64,000 bases of DNA from JAAZIN01 sp964441025. Its GTDB lineage: Bacteria; Bacillota; Dethiobacteria; DTU022. How positions within the stretch are numbered: position 1 is the stretch's first letter; each line of letters opens with the position of its first letter. Positions 20,426 through 27,783 of this stretch are shown piece after piece. A program made the translations under genes and the position numbers. The notes beneath the pieces are model-generated. The model saw only the letters and a program-made list of their open reading frames with translations. It did not search any database and was not told the DNA's origin. Where the stretch lies: positions 62,001 through 126,000 of the forward strand of contig CAYTXG010000001.1 in assembly GCA_964441025.1 (NCBI GenBank), written 5' to 3'.

Positions 20426-20534
20426 CTTTGCGAGCAGCAGCGGGGTATTTTTGGGATAGAAAAATAACATGACCCGCCAGCATCTGACGGGCACGGTAGG
20501 AAATAATCACATCATATTGAGGTTTCTTTTCCAT
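20426..20534 (-). pseudogene. N-terminal half of a RelE/ParE-family toxin
   Basis: ATG 20534, preceded by GAGGTGG, starts MEKKPQYDVIISYRARQM and reads through LAGHVIFLSQKYPAAARKA, which matches the first ~37 residues of RelE/ParE-type toxins. The frame then runs into the hairpin of the 65-bp repeat and loses all similarity. The missing C-terminal half is found at 24763-24960. It overlaps the antitoxin stop by about 23 bp, the usual antitoxin-toxin coupling. The toxin should be inactive. Confidence 0.75.
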
Positions 20535-20802
20535 GTTCCACCTCATCTATAATGCTTTCAAGATAGCTGTCCAATTCATCCGGTGTTACCCCAGTGCGAC
20601 CAGCTATTCGATCCTCCTCAACCGCTAACAGCTCCTCGCGCATCTTGAGCATCTTTTCTCGACGGGTAAATGTATCTAAATCCATGACCACAAGATCACC
20701 CTCGCCATTCTTTGTAAGAAACACAGGCTCCCCGGTGGTTTTGCATAAATCTGCAATTTCATTATAGTTCTGTCTTATACTTGCCGACGGTTTAATCTGC
20801 AT
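20512..20802 (-). CDS. Phd/YefM-family antitoxin
   Basis: A 96-aa protein. KPSASIRQNYNEIADLCKTTGEPVFLTKNGEGDLVVMDLDTF is the DNA-binding N-terminal fold of Phd/YefM antitoxins. The C-terminal acidic tail (DELDSYLESIIDEVEHGK) would bind the toxin. It precedes the broken toxin gene on the same strand. With its partner split it is an orphan antitoxin, though it may still repress its own promoter or neutralise related toxins. Confidence 0.85.
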   Translation of the reverse strand: MQIKPSASIRQNYNEIADLCKTTGEPVFLTKNGEGDLVVMDLDTFTRREKMLKMREELLAVEEDRIAGRTGVTPDELDSYLESIIDEVEHGKETSI

Positions 20803-20828
20803 GGCCTGCCCCCCCTATATTTAAATTG

Positions 20829-20893
20829 CAGGTGACATTTTCACGAGATAATTAACTGCTTTTCATCTATCTATCTGGTGACATTTTCACAGA
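20829..20893. repeat. Paired GGTGACATTTTCAC motifs, possible insertion-sequence end remnant
   Basis: Two copies of GGTGACATTTTCAC (20831-20844 and 20877-20890) flank AATTAAC. A related pair lies at 43997-44043 with the same order, motif-AATTAAC-motif. Repeated motifs of this kind resemble terminal arrays of IS21-like elements; no transposase is near. This is an inference. Confidence 0.4.
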
Positions 20894-21168
20894 TTGTTGA
20901 CATCAATAATCTGATGGTCAATCAGAACAAGATCCGTAGTAAAATCCAAATTATCAATGAGCAACTTGCCTGCATCCATGAGCCGTGCGAAGATCACGTT
21001 GTCTGCCTTCGGCACGTATCCGATTTTAACACCGTCAGCGCACTTGATTGCAATGGCCCTCCTGTCGTGGGGATTGTCGGGCTCGCGGAAGAAATCGAGC
21101 CTGTCGCCGGCGTTGAGATTAAGCCCCAACTCCTCCATACCCTCGATGGTCATACAATTTAAAAACAT
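20887..21168 (-). pseudogene. Truncated HIRAN-domain gene fused to another fragment
   Basis: The centre (LNAGDRLDFFREPDNPHDRR, then GVKIGYVPKADNVIFARLMDAGKLL) is nearly the same as the intact HIRAN protein at 25876-26271. The first ~25 residues of the domain are missing. The C-terminus switches after AGKLL to IDNLDFTTDLVLIDHQII, a piece also present at 24955-25014. HIRAN domains bind DNA ends or 3' termini and are often linked to helicases and repair. This copy looks like a fusion by rearrangement and is probably not functional. Confidence 0.65.
20901..20960. repeat. 60-bp direct repeat, copy A
   Basis: Bases 20901-20960 match 24955-25014 in 54 of 60 positions. On the minus strand both encode IDxLDxTTDLxLIDHQII. 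This may be a fragment of a nucleotidyltransferase-like protein, but I cannot confirm the family. Confidence 0.75.
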
Positions 21169-21398
21169 ATCCCCACAAACTCAAACTATCATCATATGAA
21201 ATCTTATTAAACGCGGATAAATAGCTTCATGGAAGAATTGAAAAGTTTTCTACCAATAAACATAATTGGAAGATTTACTGCCTTGTGATCTTTCTCTTGG
21301 ATTCTATTTATACTTCTGTTTAAATCCTAGAAAAACAAGAATATATAACTACCCGCCGCCCTATAATACTTTCAGCCATAATATTACTTCTCTATCAT
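21169..21398. other. AT-rich gene-free interval
   Basis: No convincing reading frame, hairpin terminator or RNA gene is visible in these 230 bases. Confidence 0.5.
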
Positions 21399-22445
21399 TT
21401 AGAATGGTATTCCGTCATCACTAACATCAACTGGTTGTGCAATATAGTTCTGATTAATTATATTGGCTGAAGTAGAATAGAATTGGTTTATGAGATTCGG
21501 GTACTTTGCTTTTATGTCATCATGTAATCTCATCGCATTTTCAAGAGCAAAGACTGGTATGTTTACATTACCATTTGCAATTCTATCATCTAGTGCCAAA
21601 ATGTCATATGCAGGTACGCTTTCATCAAAAATATGATTTGATATATCCTTTCTTAAACCGTCAAAAATTACTTGCATATAATCCGCGTCAACCTCTTTAC
21701 TTGTTGTAAAAGTTCTTTCCCAATAGGGATTACCCCATGAATCTTCAGTTTCTATGCCACATAATGCCGCAATAGTATTTCTTATTTGTTCTCTAAGTAG
21801 TCCGATATCTGGTAGTTTTTCCTGTTTTACTTGTTCCTTTTCAGCTGGAACAACTTCCATTATGGATTTGTAGTATGAATTATCCTTTATTTCTAGCGTT
21901 TTTCCTGTAATTTCTTTGAATTCTTTACATAACACATCAGCATTGCCTTTGAACCCATTATCACTAGAAACAAAAAGTACTGTATTTTCTCCATATTCTT
22001 TGAAATAAGAAAGCATGGAAAGCCAAATTAGACAATCCTTAAAGCCTTTATCGCTTGCATTATCCACATTTGAAAAAGGAGGCAGCTTTTTAAGAGCACG
22101 GTCTAAAATTTCAGAGAATAATTCTGCAGTTTTAGAAAATGGGATAACATGAGAGGCAAAAAGTCTATCGTAATTGGCTTGAATACCAATACGATATTCT
22201 TTCGCATATTTCTCATAACTTTTCAGCAAGGCAATTTTTGCTATTTTCATATATTCTTCTTGCAATGTTGGAAGTCTATCATATTTACCTTTTAATTCAC
22301 GGCATTGCTGCGCTATCCGTTCTTCAACTGATACTTGTGTAACATACACCGTGAAACTATCTTGAAGACTTGAAACAACTTTATCCATATCTTTATTTTG
22401 GATTATAAAATTTGTATCAAATACAAACGCTTTTTTCTCGCCCAT
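21399..22445 (-). CDS. PIN-domain protein (DUF4935-like), putative RNase
   Basis: A 348-aa protein. The N-terminus KAFVFDTNFIIQNKD carries the first PIN acidic residue. FKDCLIW near residue 135 and VSSDNGFKGNADVL near residue 158 supply the other metal-binding acidics, as in PIN_8/DUF4935 proteins. PIN domains usually cleave RNA. The C-terminal ~170 residues (from about 200) are unassigned. It is much larger than VapC toxins and has no small antitoxin partner. It sits beside RhuM and DUF2806 genes in AT-rich DNA, so a defence or stress role is possible but not shown. Start ATG 22445. Confidence 0.72.
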   Translation of the reverse strand: MGEKKAFVFDTNFIIQNKDMDKVVSSLQDSFTVYVTQVSVEERIAQQCRELKGKYDRLPTLQEEYMKIAKIALLKSYEKYAKEYRIGIQANYDRLFASHVIPFSKTAELFSEILDRALKKLPPFSNVDNASDKGFKDCLIWLSMLSYFKEYGENTVLFVSSDNGFKGNADVLCKEFKEITGKTLEIKDNSYYKSIMEVVPAEKEQVKQEKLPDIGLLREQIRNTIAALCGIETEDSWGNPYWERTFTTSKEVDADYMQVIFDGLRKDISNHIFDESVPAYDILALDDRIANGNVNIPVFALENAMRLHDDIKAKYPNLINQFYSTSANIINQNYIAQPVDVSDDGIPF

Positions 22446-22501
22446 TTTTTAGCCTCCAACTTGTCTTCCATTGAAATTATCATTATGGCAATAATGCAAA
22501 T

Positions 22502-23503
22502 CTATTTTTTATCGCCTTCACCTAGTAACTTCATTTCCATATCTTCTAATGCCTTAATATAATCTTTCTCCGCTTTGGAAGCATCCCCCAAATGCAAATC
22601 TTTATGTTTCCTGTATTCTTCCTTCGCTTTAAGTTCAGCTGTCTTAGCACTAATTTTGCCAGCATGTGTTAAAATCTCATGCTTAGATAACTTCAAAAAT
22701 CCATCCAATGTTTCAATCCAATCAGACATGTACATTGGTATTCTTTTTCTTGCCTGCATTTCAGCAAATTCAAGATAAGCAGATACAACACTGTTTAATG
22801 CCGATAACTCATCTTCTGTACAATAGTTTTTTGCTATTAATGCATCTGCTTGTTTGGGCTGTTCTCCTTTGAAACTTAAAATACCCATGTAAGGTTTATC
22901 TGCATTGGCTGAGTAATAAATCTTTTCTGCAGCAGTTTGTCCATGTGCAGCCCAGTGCATTTTGTTTTGCACGGTTTTAAAAAATAGCATTGAAGATTCC
23001 ATTCTTGGATCATAATCAACACTTGTTGCATAAATATCAAGTACTTTCCTCCAGAATACTTTTTCAGATGAACGGATATCACGAATACGGTCTAACAGTT
23101 CATCAAAGTAAAGACCTCCACCATTATTTTTCAAAAGGTCATCATTCATGGCAAATCCTTTTTCCATATATTCTTTTAAAATATTACTGGCCCAAATTCT
23201 AAATTGTGTACCTCGCAAAGATTTTACGCGATAGCCCACAGAAATAATGACATCCAAGTTATAATAGTCTACTTGATATGTTTTTCCGTCAGTAGCAGTT
23301 GTTGCAAAATTTGCAACAACTGAATTCCGTATTAGTTCTCCTTCATTAAATATGTTTTTTATATGCCTAGAGATGGTAGATTTATCACGCTGAAACAACT
23401 CTGCCATTTGATCAATGGAAAGCCAAACCGTATCATTTTCAAAAGTTGTTTCTATTTTAGTCAAACCATCTTCGGTCTGATACATAATAATTTCCGAGTT
23501 CAT
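22502..23503 (-). CDS. RhuM-family protein
   Basis: A 333-aa protein typical of the RhuM family (PF13310): an N-terminal HTH region WLSIDQMAELFQRDKSTISRHIKNIF, then VVANFATTATDGKTYQVDYYNLDVIISVGYRVKS and FRIWASNILKEYMEKGF. The C-terminal half has FAEMQARKRIPMYMSDWIETLDGFL. The family is named after a Salmonella pathogenicity-island gene; its molecular role is unknown and it often sits next to restriction or mobile loci. AAGGAG lies 7 bp before ATG 23503, so I prefer that to the longer frame from 23539. Confidence 0.85.
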   Translation of the reverse strand: MNSEIIMYQTEDGLTKIETTFENDTVWLSIDQMAELFQRDKSTISRHIKNIFNEGELIRNSVVANFATTATDGKTYQVDYYNLDVIISVGYRVKSLRGTQFRIWASNILKEYMEKGFAMNDDLLKNNGGGLYFDELLDRIRDIRSSEKVFWRKVLDIYATSVDYDPRMESSMLFFKTVQNKMHWAAHGQTAAEKIYYSANADKPYMGILSFKGEQPKQADALIAKNYCTEDELSALNSVVSAYLEFAEMQARKRIPMYMSDWIETLDGFLKLSKHEILTHAGKISAKTAELKAKEEYRKHKDLHLGDASKAEKDYIKALEDMEMKLLGEGDKK

Positions 23504-23735
23504 ACCCATGCTCCTTACAGGTTTTCTTTTATTATACATGTTTCATCAAAGTATTTCCATTATTTTGTCAAAAGGAGACTAAGTTTAGGAATTATTTTTG
23601 TTGCATTAAGGCATGTGCGGAATGCCTACTTCCATACCCTCAACGGTCGTTTAAAAATGATGCTCCTCTATCACTAGTTTTGATCTTCTTCCTGATTTTG
23701 ACACATTTATTTTAATTAATACTATCAAAGATTAT
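23504..23735. other. AT-rich gene-free interval
   Basis: I see no supported gene in this 230-bp stretch between the DUF2806 and RhuM genes. Confidence 0.5.
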
Positions 23736-24644
23736 TTAAATAAGTAAATCCTCACTGCTATGTTTGATTTCAGATCCATCTTTTTCTATAATTGCATGGG
23801 CTGTTAACTTTAGTTGAGGGAATACCACCTTCATTTTTTTAAAAAAATCTAGTGCATATATTTCATCTGGAGAAACAAGTCTAATAAGCTCATTACCTAT
23901 TTTAGTAAATCGTTGTAATTCCATATAAATTTTTTCGGCAGTTTCATTATTTGTATAGCAAACCAATGATCCAATTGTCATAAATATTTCTGCACCCTCA
24001 AACCTCAATGGATGAAGGGTAGCAACATTATTCTCTATTAAATTACAGTCATACATCTCATACAAATCCCTACTGTATCCGTATTGATTCTTCAATTCCT
24101 TATTTACACTTATATAGCATTTATTACCATCGTTTATAGAATAAGAAGCAAGCTTTTGAAATATTTCCGCTTCAGACTTGCTTAAACTTCTTAATACATC
24201 TAATGTACGTAACGAAAAACTGCCAGGCTTTTCTAATTCTCCTGCTAATACTTTTGCCCATAATTTCTGTATATCTTCATCACTAATATTCCCAGCCTCT
24301 TCAAAGAAACGAACAAACCAATCGATACTAAATTTCTCTTCCACATTACCTGTATTAGCTACTGTTGAAGCCTGTTTCCGTTGGTAGACCTCATCAGCTC
24401 TTTGCGCAATTCTATTAAAATTACGACATTTATAGTATTCTAGGTGTGTTATATGACCCCCTTCAAGTAATTTATCAGCAATCGCAGAAAATTTTACCTG
24501 TTTTATTTTCTCAATCTCTGATTTACTTGTATCACCACGTAAAAATAGTCTAGCAACCAATGCTCCAAACACAGTCGAAATAGCTGGCTGTATTGTTGGC
24601 CAAGCTCCCTCAAAAATCTCCAATGCATTATATATTTCTTCCAA
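23736..24644 (-). CDS. DUF2806-domain protein
   Basis: A 302-aa protein. The block ISDEDIQKLWAKVLAGELEKPGSFSLRTLDVLRSLSKSEAEIF (about residues 118-160) is characteristic of DUF2806 proteins. An N-terminal segment with WPTIQPAISTVFGALVARLFL may be a weak membrane helix. Function is unknown. The family is found mainly in accessory islands, which agrees with the AT-rich composition here. Start ATG 24644; the end is the first gene boundary after the duplicated segment. Confidence 0.75.
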   Translation of the reverse strand: MEEIYNALEIFEGAWPTIQPAISTVFGALVARLFLRGDTSKSEIEKIKQVKFSAIADKLLEGGHITHLEYYKCRNFNRIAQRADEVYQRKQASTVANTGNVEEKFSIDWFVRFFEEAGNISDEDIQKLWAKVLAGELEKPGSFSLRTLDVLRSLSKSEAEIFQKLASYSINDGNKCYISVNKELKNQYGYSRDLYEMYDCNLIENNVATLHPLRFEGAEIFMTIGSLVCYTNNETAEKIYMELQRFTKIGNELIRLVSPDEIYALDFFKKMKVVFPQLKLTAHAIIEKDGSEIKHSSEDLLI

Positions 24645-24695
24645 CTTCCCTACCCCTTTCGTTATGCCCTCAATTCAGATACAAGTTAACTTAAG

Positions 24696-24760
24696 TACAG
24701 TGAACGTGACATGGGATGATCGAAAAGAGCCGCGCTGCCTAAAATATCGGGTCTGCGCGG
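24696..24760. repeat. 65-bp direct repeat, copy B
   Basis: This copy of 20361-20425 still carries, on the plus strand, the ghost of the permease C-terminus (YSERDMG and stop) and the convergent hairpin. No permease gene lies upstream here, so the piece was copied or left by a rearrangement. It directly abuts the stop codon of the toxin C-terminal fragment, which is presumably the ancestral layout. Confidence 0.85.
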
Positions 24761-24762
24761 TT

Positions 24763-24960
24763 CTACCTCACCAGCCACCTGTAATCCTCTCTGCAATCCA
24801 CGATATAATCTATAAACACTGTTTGATCCTTGATTTGATACAGAATCAAATACAATTTCTCAACAAACATCTTGTGGTACTTGTTCAGCGGTATAAAATC
24901 TGCGTTGCAAAAAGGAAACCGCTTTTGTAAAAATGAGAGGGAACGAATAACATCCATTAA
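24763..24960 (-). pseudogene. C-terminal half of a RelE/ParE-family toxin
   Basis: The minus strand reads LMDVIRSLSFLQKRFPFCNADF, then NKYHKMFVEKLYLILYQIKDQ, then DYIVDCREDYRWLVR and stop. This is the C-terminal half of the toxin family whose N-terminal half is at 20426-20534; the two pieces would join with little or no loss. Upstream its frame runs into the 60-bp repeat instead of toxin sequence, and it has no start signal of its own. Confidence 0.75.
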
Positions 24961-25014
24961 TAATTTGATGGTCAATCAGAGCAAGATCCGTGGTAAGATC
25001 CAATTTATCAATGA
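24955..25014. repeat. 60-bp direct repeat, copy B
   Basis: This copy matches 20901-20960 (54 of 60). It lies between the toxin C-terminal fragment and the end of the Phd-Uma2 gene and has no intact gene around it, so it marks a recombination joint. Confidence 0.75.
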
Positions 25015-25020
25015 TAATCT

Positions 25021-25764
25021 CTAGCGAAAAACCCGCGCCAGTTCGGCAGACAAGCCTTTAAAGTGAAAGGATTGTGCGCAATCCTCTTTGCGGTAGGTGG
25101 CAGTGTCGATGATCTCCTTCTCTTTGAACAGGTAAATGGTAATCTCGCTGTTGAGGGGATTGACAATCCAGTATTCTCTGACCCCGCAAGACATGTACAG
25201 ATCCAGCTTTTTAACCAGATCCTTGCTGCGTGTTCCTTCCGACAGAATTTCAACGATAAGGTCGGGGACACCCATGTAATAGTCGTCTTCACCGAGTTTT
25301 CCCCCCAGATCGCAAATAACCATCAGATCGGGCTGGACAACATTTATATCTCCCGCATCCCGCTTCAGTGTAATATCATATGGAGCTACCATGGGCCGGC
25401 ATTCTTTTCCCTGGAACCAGTTAAAAAAGATACCGAAGAGCTCGGCCAGGGCCGCCTGGTGTGCCGTCTTCGGCGAGGCGAGATCATAAATTTCACCGTC
25501 AATGTATTCGTAGCGATCCTCGGTATCCCTGTTCAGCGCCAGAAACTCCCCGTACGCTGCCTTTCTGCCGCCGTACCAACCGTATTTAGTCTGGATCTCC
25601 CCCACTGCTCCTGATTCCCCAACGTTTCCCGAAGCGGCATCATCCGGGGCCGATAATTTTGCGACCACTGTGCCGTTTCGGGTGATAACAATATCCTCTT
25701 TCGCCGCCAGCATCAGGTACTTGCCGAAGTTGTTTTGGACCTCCGTGGAACTTACAATCATCAT
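25021..25764 (-). CDS. Phd-type antitoxin domain fused to a Uma2-family nuclease
   Basis: A 247-aa protein. Residues 1-45 (MMIVSSTEVQNNFGKYLMLA, DIVITRNGTVVAKLSAP) are a Phd/YefM DNA-binding domain. After a Gly-rich linker, about residues 65-245 are a Uma2/DUF820 fold of the PD-(D/E)xK superfamily, with YEYIDGEIYDLASP, QPDLMVICD, GVPDLIVEILSEGT and the Lys-containing KKLDLYMSCGVREYWIVNP. The nuclease activity of this family is predicted. The fusion suggests a DNA-binding, possibly self-repressing protein. A GAGGGGGTG ribosome binding site precedes the tandem ATGs and a palindrome lies just upstream. Confidence 0.8.
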   Translation of the reverse strand: MMIVSSTEVQNNFGKYLMLAAKEDIVITRNGTVVAKLSAPDDAASGNVGESGAVGEIQTKYGWYGGRKAAYGEFLALNRDTEDRYEYIDGEIYDLASPKTAHQAALAELFGIFFNWFQGKECRPMVAPYDITLKRDAGDINVVQPDLMVICDLGGKLGEDDYYMGVPDLIVEILSEGTRSKDLVKKLDLYMSCGVREYWIVNPLNSEITIYLFKEKEIIDTATYRKEDCAQSFHFKGLSAELARVFR

Positions 25765-25775
25765 CGCACCCCCTC

Positions 25776-25795
25776 ATTAGCTAATTTGGCTAATA
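25776..25795. promoter_or_regulatory. Possible operator upstream of the Phd-Uma2 gene
   Basis: ATTAGCTAAT (25776-25785) is a perfect palindrome followed by GGCTAATA, giving a repeated GCTAAT pattern. It lies 12 bp upstream of the start codon. Phd-type proteins bind small palindromes at their own promoters, so autoregulation is a reasonable guess. Confidence 0.4.
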
Positions 25796-25875
25796 CAGCC
25801 ACTGCTATAATATCCCATAACAGGGGTTGCGTCAACGCGTGGTTACAATGATCTGTGCAAATAGGCCTGCCGGTT

Positions 25876-26271
25876 TTACTCATGCAGGTAGATCTTGACA
25901 GCGATTTTCAGCCAGCTGCCCTGCATCTCCTTGGAGGTGATCCTCCCGAAGAGCAGCTTGCCTGCATCCATGAGCCGTGCGAAGATCACATTGTCCGCCT
26001 TAGGCACATAGCCGATTTTAACACCTTCAGCATTTTTGATTGCAATGGCTTTCCTGTCGTGGGGGTTGTCGGGTTCGCGGAAAAAATCGAGCTTGTCGCC
26101 GGCGTTCAGATGGGGTTCCAGCTCTTTGATACCTTCAACATGGCTGGTTCCGGCAACATGGGTTTCGAAGAGAAAGATATCCCTTTCAAATGGTTTGGGG
26201 ATGGGCAGGTTGCCTTCCCCATGCAGCAGGCCGACCAGGGCGCCGCCCTCACTTTTAACGGGTTTGTTCAT
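25876..26271 (-). CDS. Small HIRAN-domain protein
   Basis: A 131-aa protein made almost wholly of a HIRAN domain: FLFETHVAGTSHVEGI, LNAGDKLDFFREPDNPHDRKAIAI, GVKIGYVPKADNVIFARLMDAGKLLFG and a closing WLKIAVKIYLHE. Known HIRAN domains (HLTF, Rad5) recognise DNA ends; stand-alone bacterial forms are of unknown role. ATG 26271 follows GGGGTGAGAAA; the longer frame to 26337 is the relic of another gene. A truncated paralogue lies at 20887-21168. Confidence 0.82.
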   Translation of the reverse strand: MNKPVKSEGGALVGLLHGEGNLPIPKPFERDIFLFETHVAGTSHVEGIKELEPHLNAGDKLDFFREPDNPHDRKAIAIKNAEGVKIGYVPKADNVIFARLMDAGKLLFGRITSKEMQGSWLKIAVKIYLHE

Positions 26272-26275
26272 TTTC

Positions 26276-26340
26276 TCACCCCAGCATTTCCCCTGTTTTT
26301 GCCCTGCAGGCGGCAATCCCTGCATTGAGCCGTTCAAAGG
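26276..26340 (-). pseudogene. Relic of the 3' end of a J-domain-like gene
   Basis: The minus strand reads ERLNAGIAACRAKTGEMLG and stop, closely like the C-terminus ERLAAYKARIGEMLG of the protein encoded at 26692-27492. The DNA similarity runs past the stop into the HIRAN start region. It shows that the order J-like gene then HIRAN existed before the TIGR04076 gene came to lie between, with this end duplicated. Confidence 0.65.
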
Positions 26341-26633
26341 GTCTCAATCAGAAAGCTCACCGGACGGAAACCGTCATTACATGAAATCATTGCCGACTTC
26401 CTGTTCTTCATCCAGCCGTTATAGAAATTTTCGCCGCCGTGGGCCAGTGTCATCACAAAAGCAGACATGCTCCCCCAGGCGCTGTCGCACATTCCTTCAG
26501 GTTTTTCCCACCCCTTCGCAATAAAAACCTGGCCTATCTTCATATTGCAGGCGTGCTCTATGGGGTTTTCATATTTGTCGATCAGATCTTGATAAACTGT
26601 TTTTTTCATCACCGTGATTCTCACATTTTTCAT
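26334..26633 (-). CDS. TIGR04076-family small protein
   Basis: A 99-aa protein: MKNVRITVMKKTVYQDLIDKY, a Cys (HACNMKIGQVFIAKGWEKPEGMC), then AWGSMSAFVMTLAHGGENFYNGW and a C-terminal CNDGFRPVSFLIE. This is the pattern of TIGR04076 proteins, whose role is unknown; conserved Cys residues suggest metal or redox function. The frame opens at 26765, but the first 44 codons resemble the relic of the J-like tail and HIRAN start, so I place the start at ATG 26633. Confidence 0.78.
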   Translation of the reverse strand: MKNVRITVMKKTVYQDLIDKYENPIEHACNMKIGQVFIAKGWEKPEGMCDSAWGSMSAFVMTLAHGGENFYNGWMKNRKSAMISCNDGFRPVSFLIETL

Positions 26634-26691
26634 CTTTCGAACGACCTTCTCCTTCCATGGTTTTGCAGCAATTTTAAACGGGTTTATTTTC

Positions 26692-27492
26692 TCACCCCAG
26701 CATTTCCCCGATTCTCGCTTTGTAGGCGGCAAGCCTTTCATTGAGCTGTTCAATTCTCGATTCAAGCTCGGTTTTGCGCGCCTCGATCTCCTCGGGGCTC
26801 TGCAGAAAGGTTTTCATCTTGTAGGGATACTCTGATTTTATTTTCGCGATCCCTTCCCTGACGCTCCGGAGCAGTTTTAAAAGCCGTTCTCTCTCTTTCA
26901 CCAGCTGGGAAGCGGGGTCCGCTTTCGCCGTGTGCAAGGTGGACCCGGTCACCATCATGCTGATTATGCGGAGTCCGTCGATATCCCCGTTTTTGTATGC
27001 CGTCACTGCATTATGAAAGAGCTGGATTTCGGCCTCGCTTGTTTCTGGATTGATGTCGGGATGCAGGGACTTCACGATGGCCCGGTACATTTTTTTGAGC
27101 TCGCGGGTCTCCTCCTCTGAAAGCCTTTTGCCGCGGTTTCGTTCAAGGGCGGCATTCATCTTCTCGATCTGCTCGCTCAGCTTTGCCCGGTATTCGGCAA
27201 ACTCGGTCTCAAGCTGCTCCTCGATTTCTGAAAGAGCGATTTTTTCCTGGCGGTTCTTTTTCGCCTGGATCAACTCTGCTTTTCTTCTCAGCCGCAGTAC
27301 GGCGCACTCAATTTCATAGGCTTTGTATTCAAGCCCGCCGATGGCCAGCATATAGGCCATTTCAATGTTCTTGCATTCCACGTACAGGAGCTCATCACGC
27401 TCGAGAACAAGCATGGACAGCTCTGTTCGAGATTTTTCTACGGAAGCTTTCAGCTCTTCAAAAGCCGGAAAAGGGATAACCGAATTGGCCAT
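26692..27492 (-). CDS. Coiled-coil protein with J-domain-like HPD motif
   Basis: A protein of about 266 aa. Long charged helices (about residues 50-130) lead into ELKKMYRAIVKSLHPDINPETSEAE, which resembles helix II and the HPD loop of J domains, and AVTAYKNGDIDGLRII matches helix III. A second coiled coil closes the protein. J domains stimulate Hsp70 ATPase; such coiled-coil J-like proteins are poorly characterised. GGGGCGGG upstream supports ATG 27492, with GTG 27498 possible. It heads a leftward run with TIGR04076 and HIRAN genes. Confidence 0.7.
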   Translation of the reverse strand: MANSVIPFPAFEELKASVEKSRTELSMLVLERDELLYVECKNIEMAYMLAIGGLEYKAYEIECAVLRLRRKAELIQAKKNRQEKIALSEIEEQLETEFAEYRAKLSEQIEKMNAALERNRGKRLSEEETRELKKMYRAIVKSLHPDINPETSEAEIQLFHNAVTAYKNGDIDGLRIISMMVTGSTLHTAKADPASQLVKERERLLKLLRSVREGIAKIKSEYPYKMKTFLQSPEEIEARKTELESRIEQLNERLAAYKARIGEMLG

Positions 27493-27783
27493 CTGCACCC
27501 GCCCCAGTATGGATATGGTTTTGTTTATCCCGGGTAAGGGGCTTTTTAGGCCCCGGTTTCCAGGGGCACCTGTGGGGTTTATTTAATTACCCGGCAGGAA
27601 TACCCTTTCGTCGGTCTGGATCCCCTTTCCTGCATTGCCAGGTTTAATCAGGCGCGTTCTCTTTAAGTATACCTCATAATTAGAATCTTCAGTATTGCAA
27701 TTGCTGCCGGCCGTATGGTCATGTCTGATGCTGTATATAATGTTGGACGTTACAGGGGCGGGGGGCGGGCCCGCCCCATCAAT
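27493..27783. other. Intergenic interval with GC-rich hairpins
   Basis: The interval holds a hairpin GGGGC-ctttttag-GCCCC near 27538-27555 and a GC palindrome GGGGCGGGCCCGCCCC just after the end of the deacetylase gene at about 27763-27778. The second may terminate that leftward transcript. No gene is visible. Confidence 0.4.
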
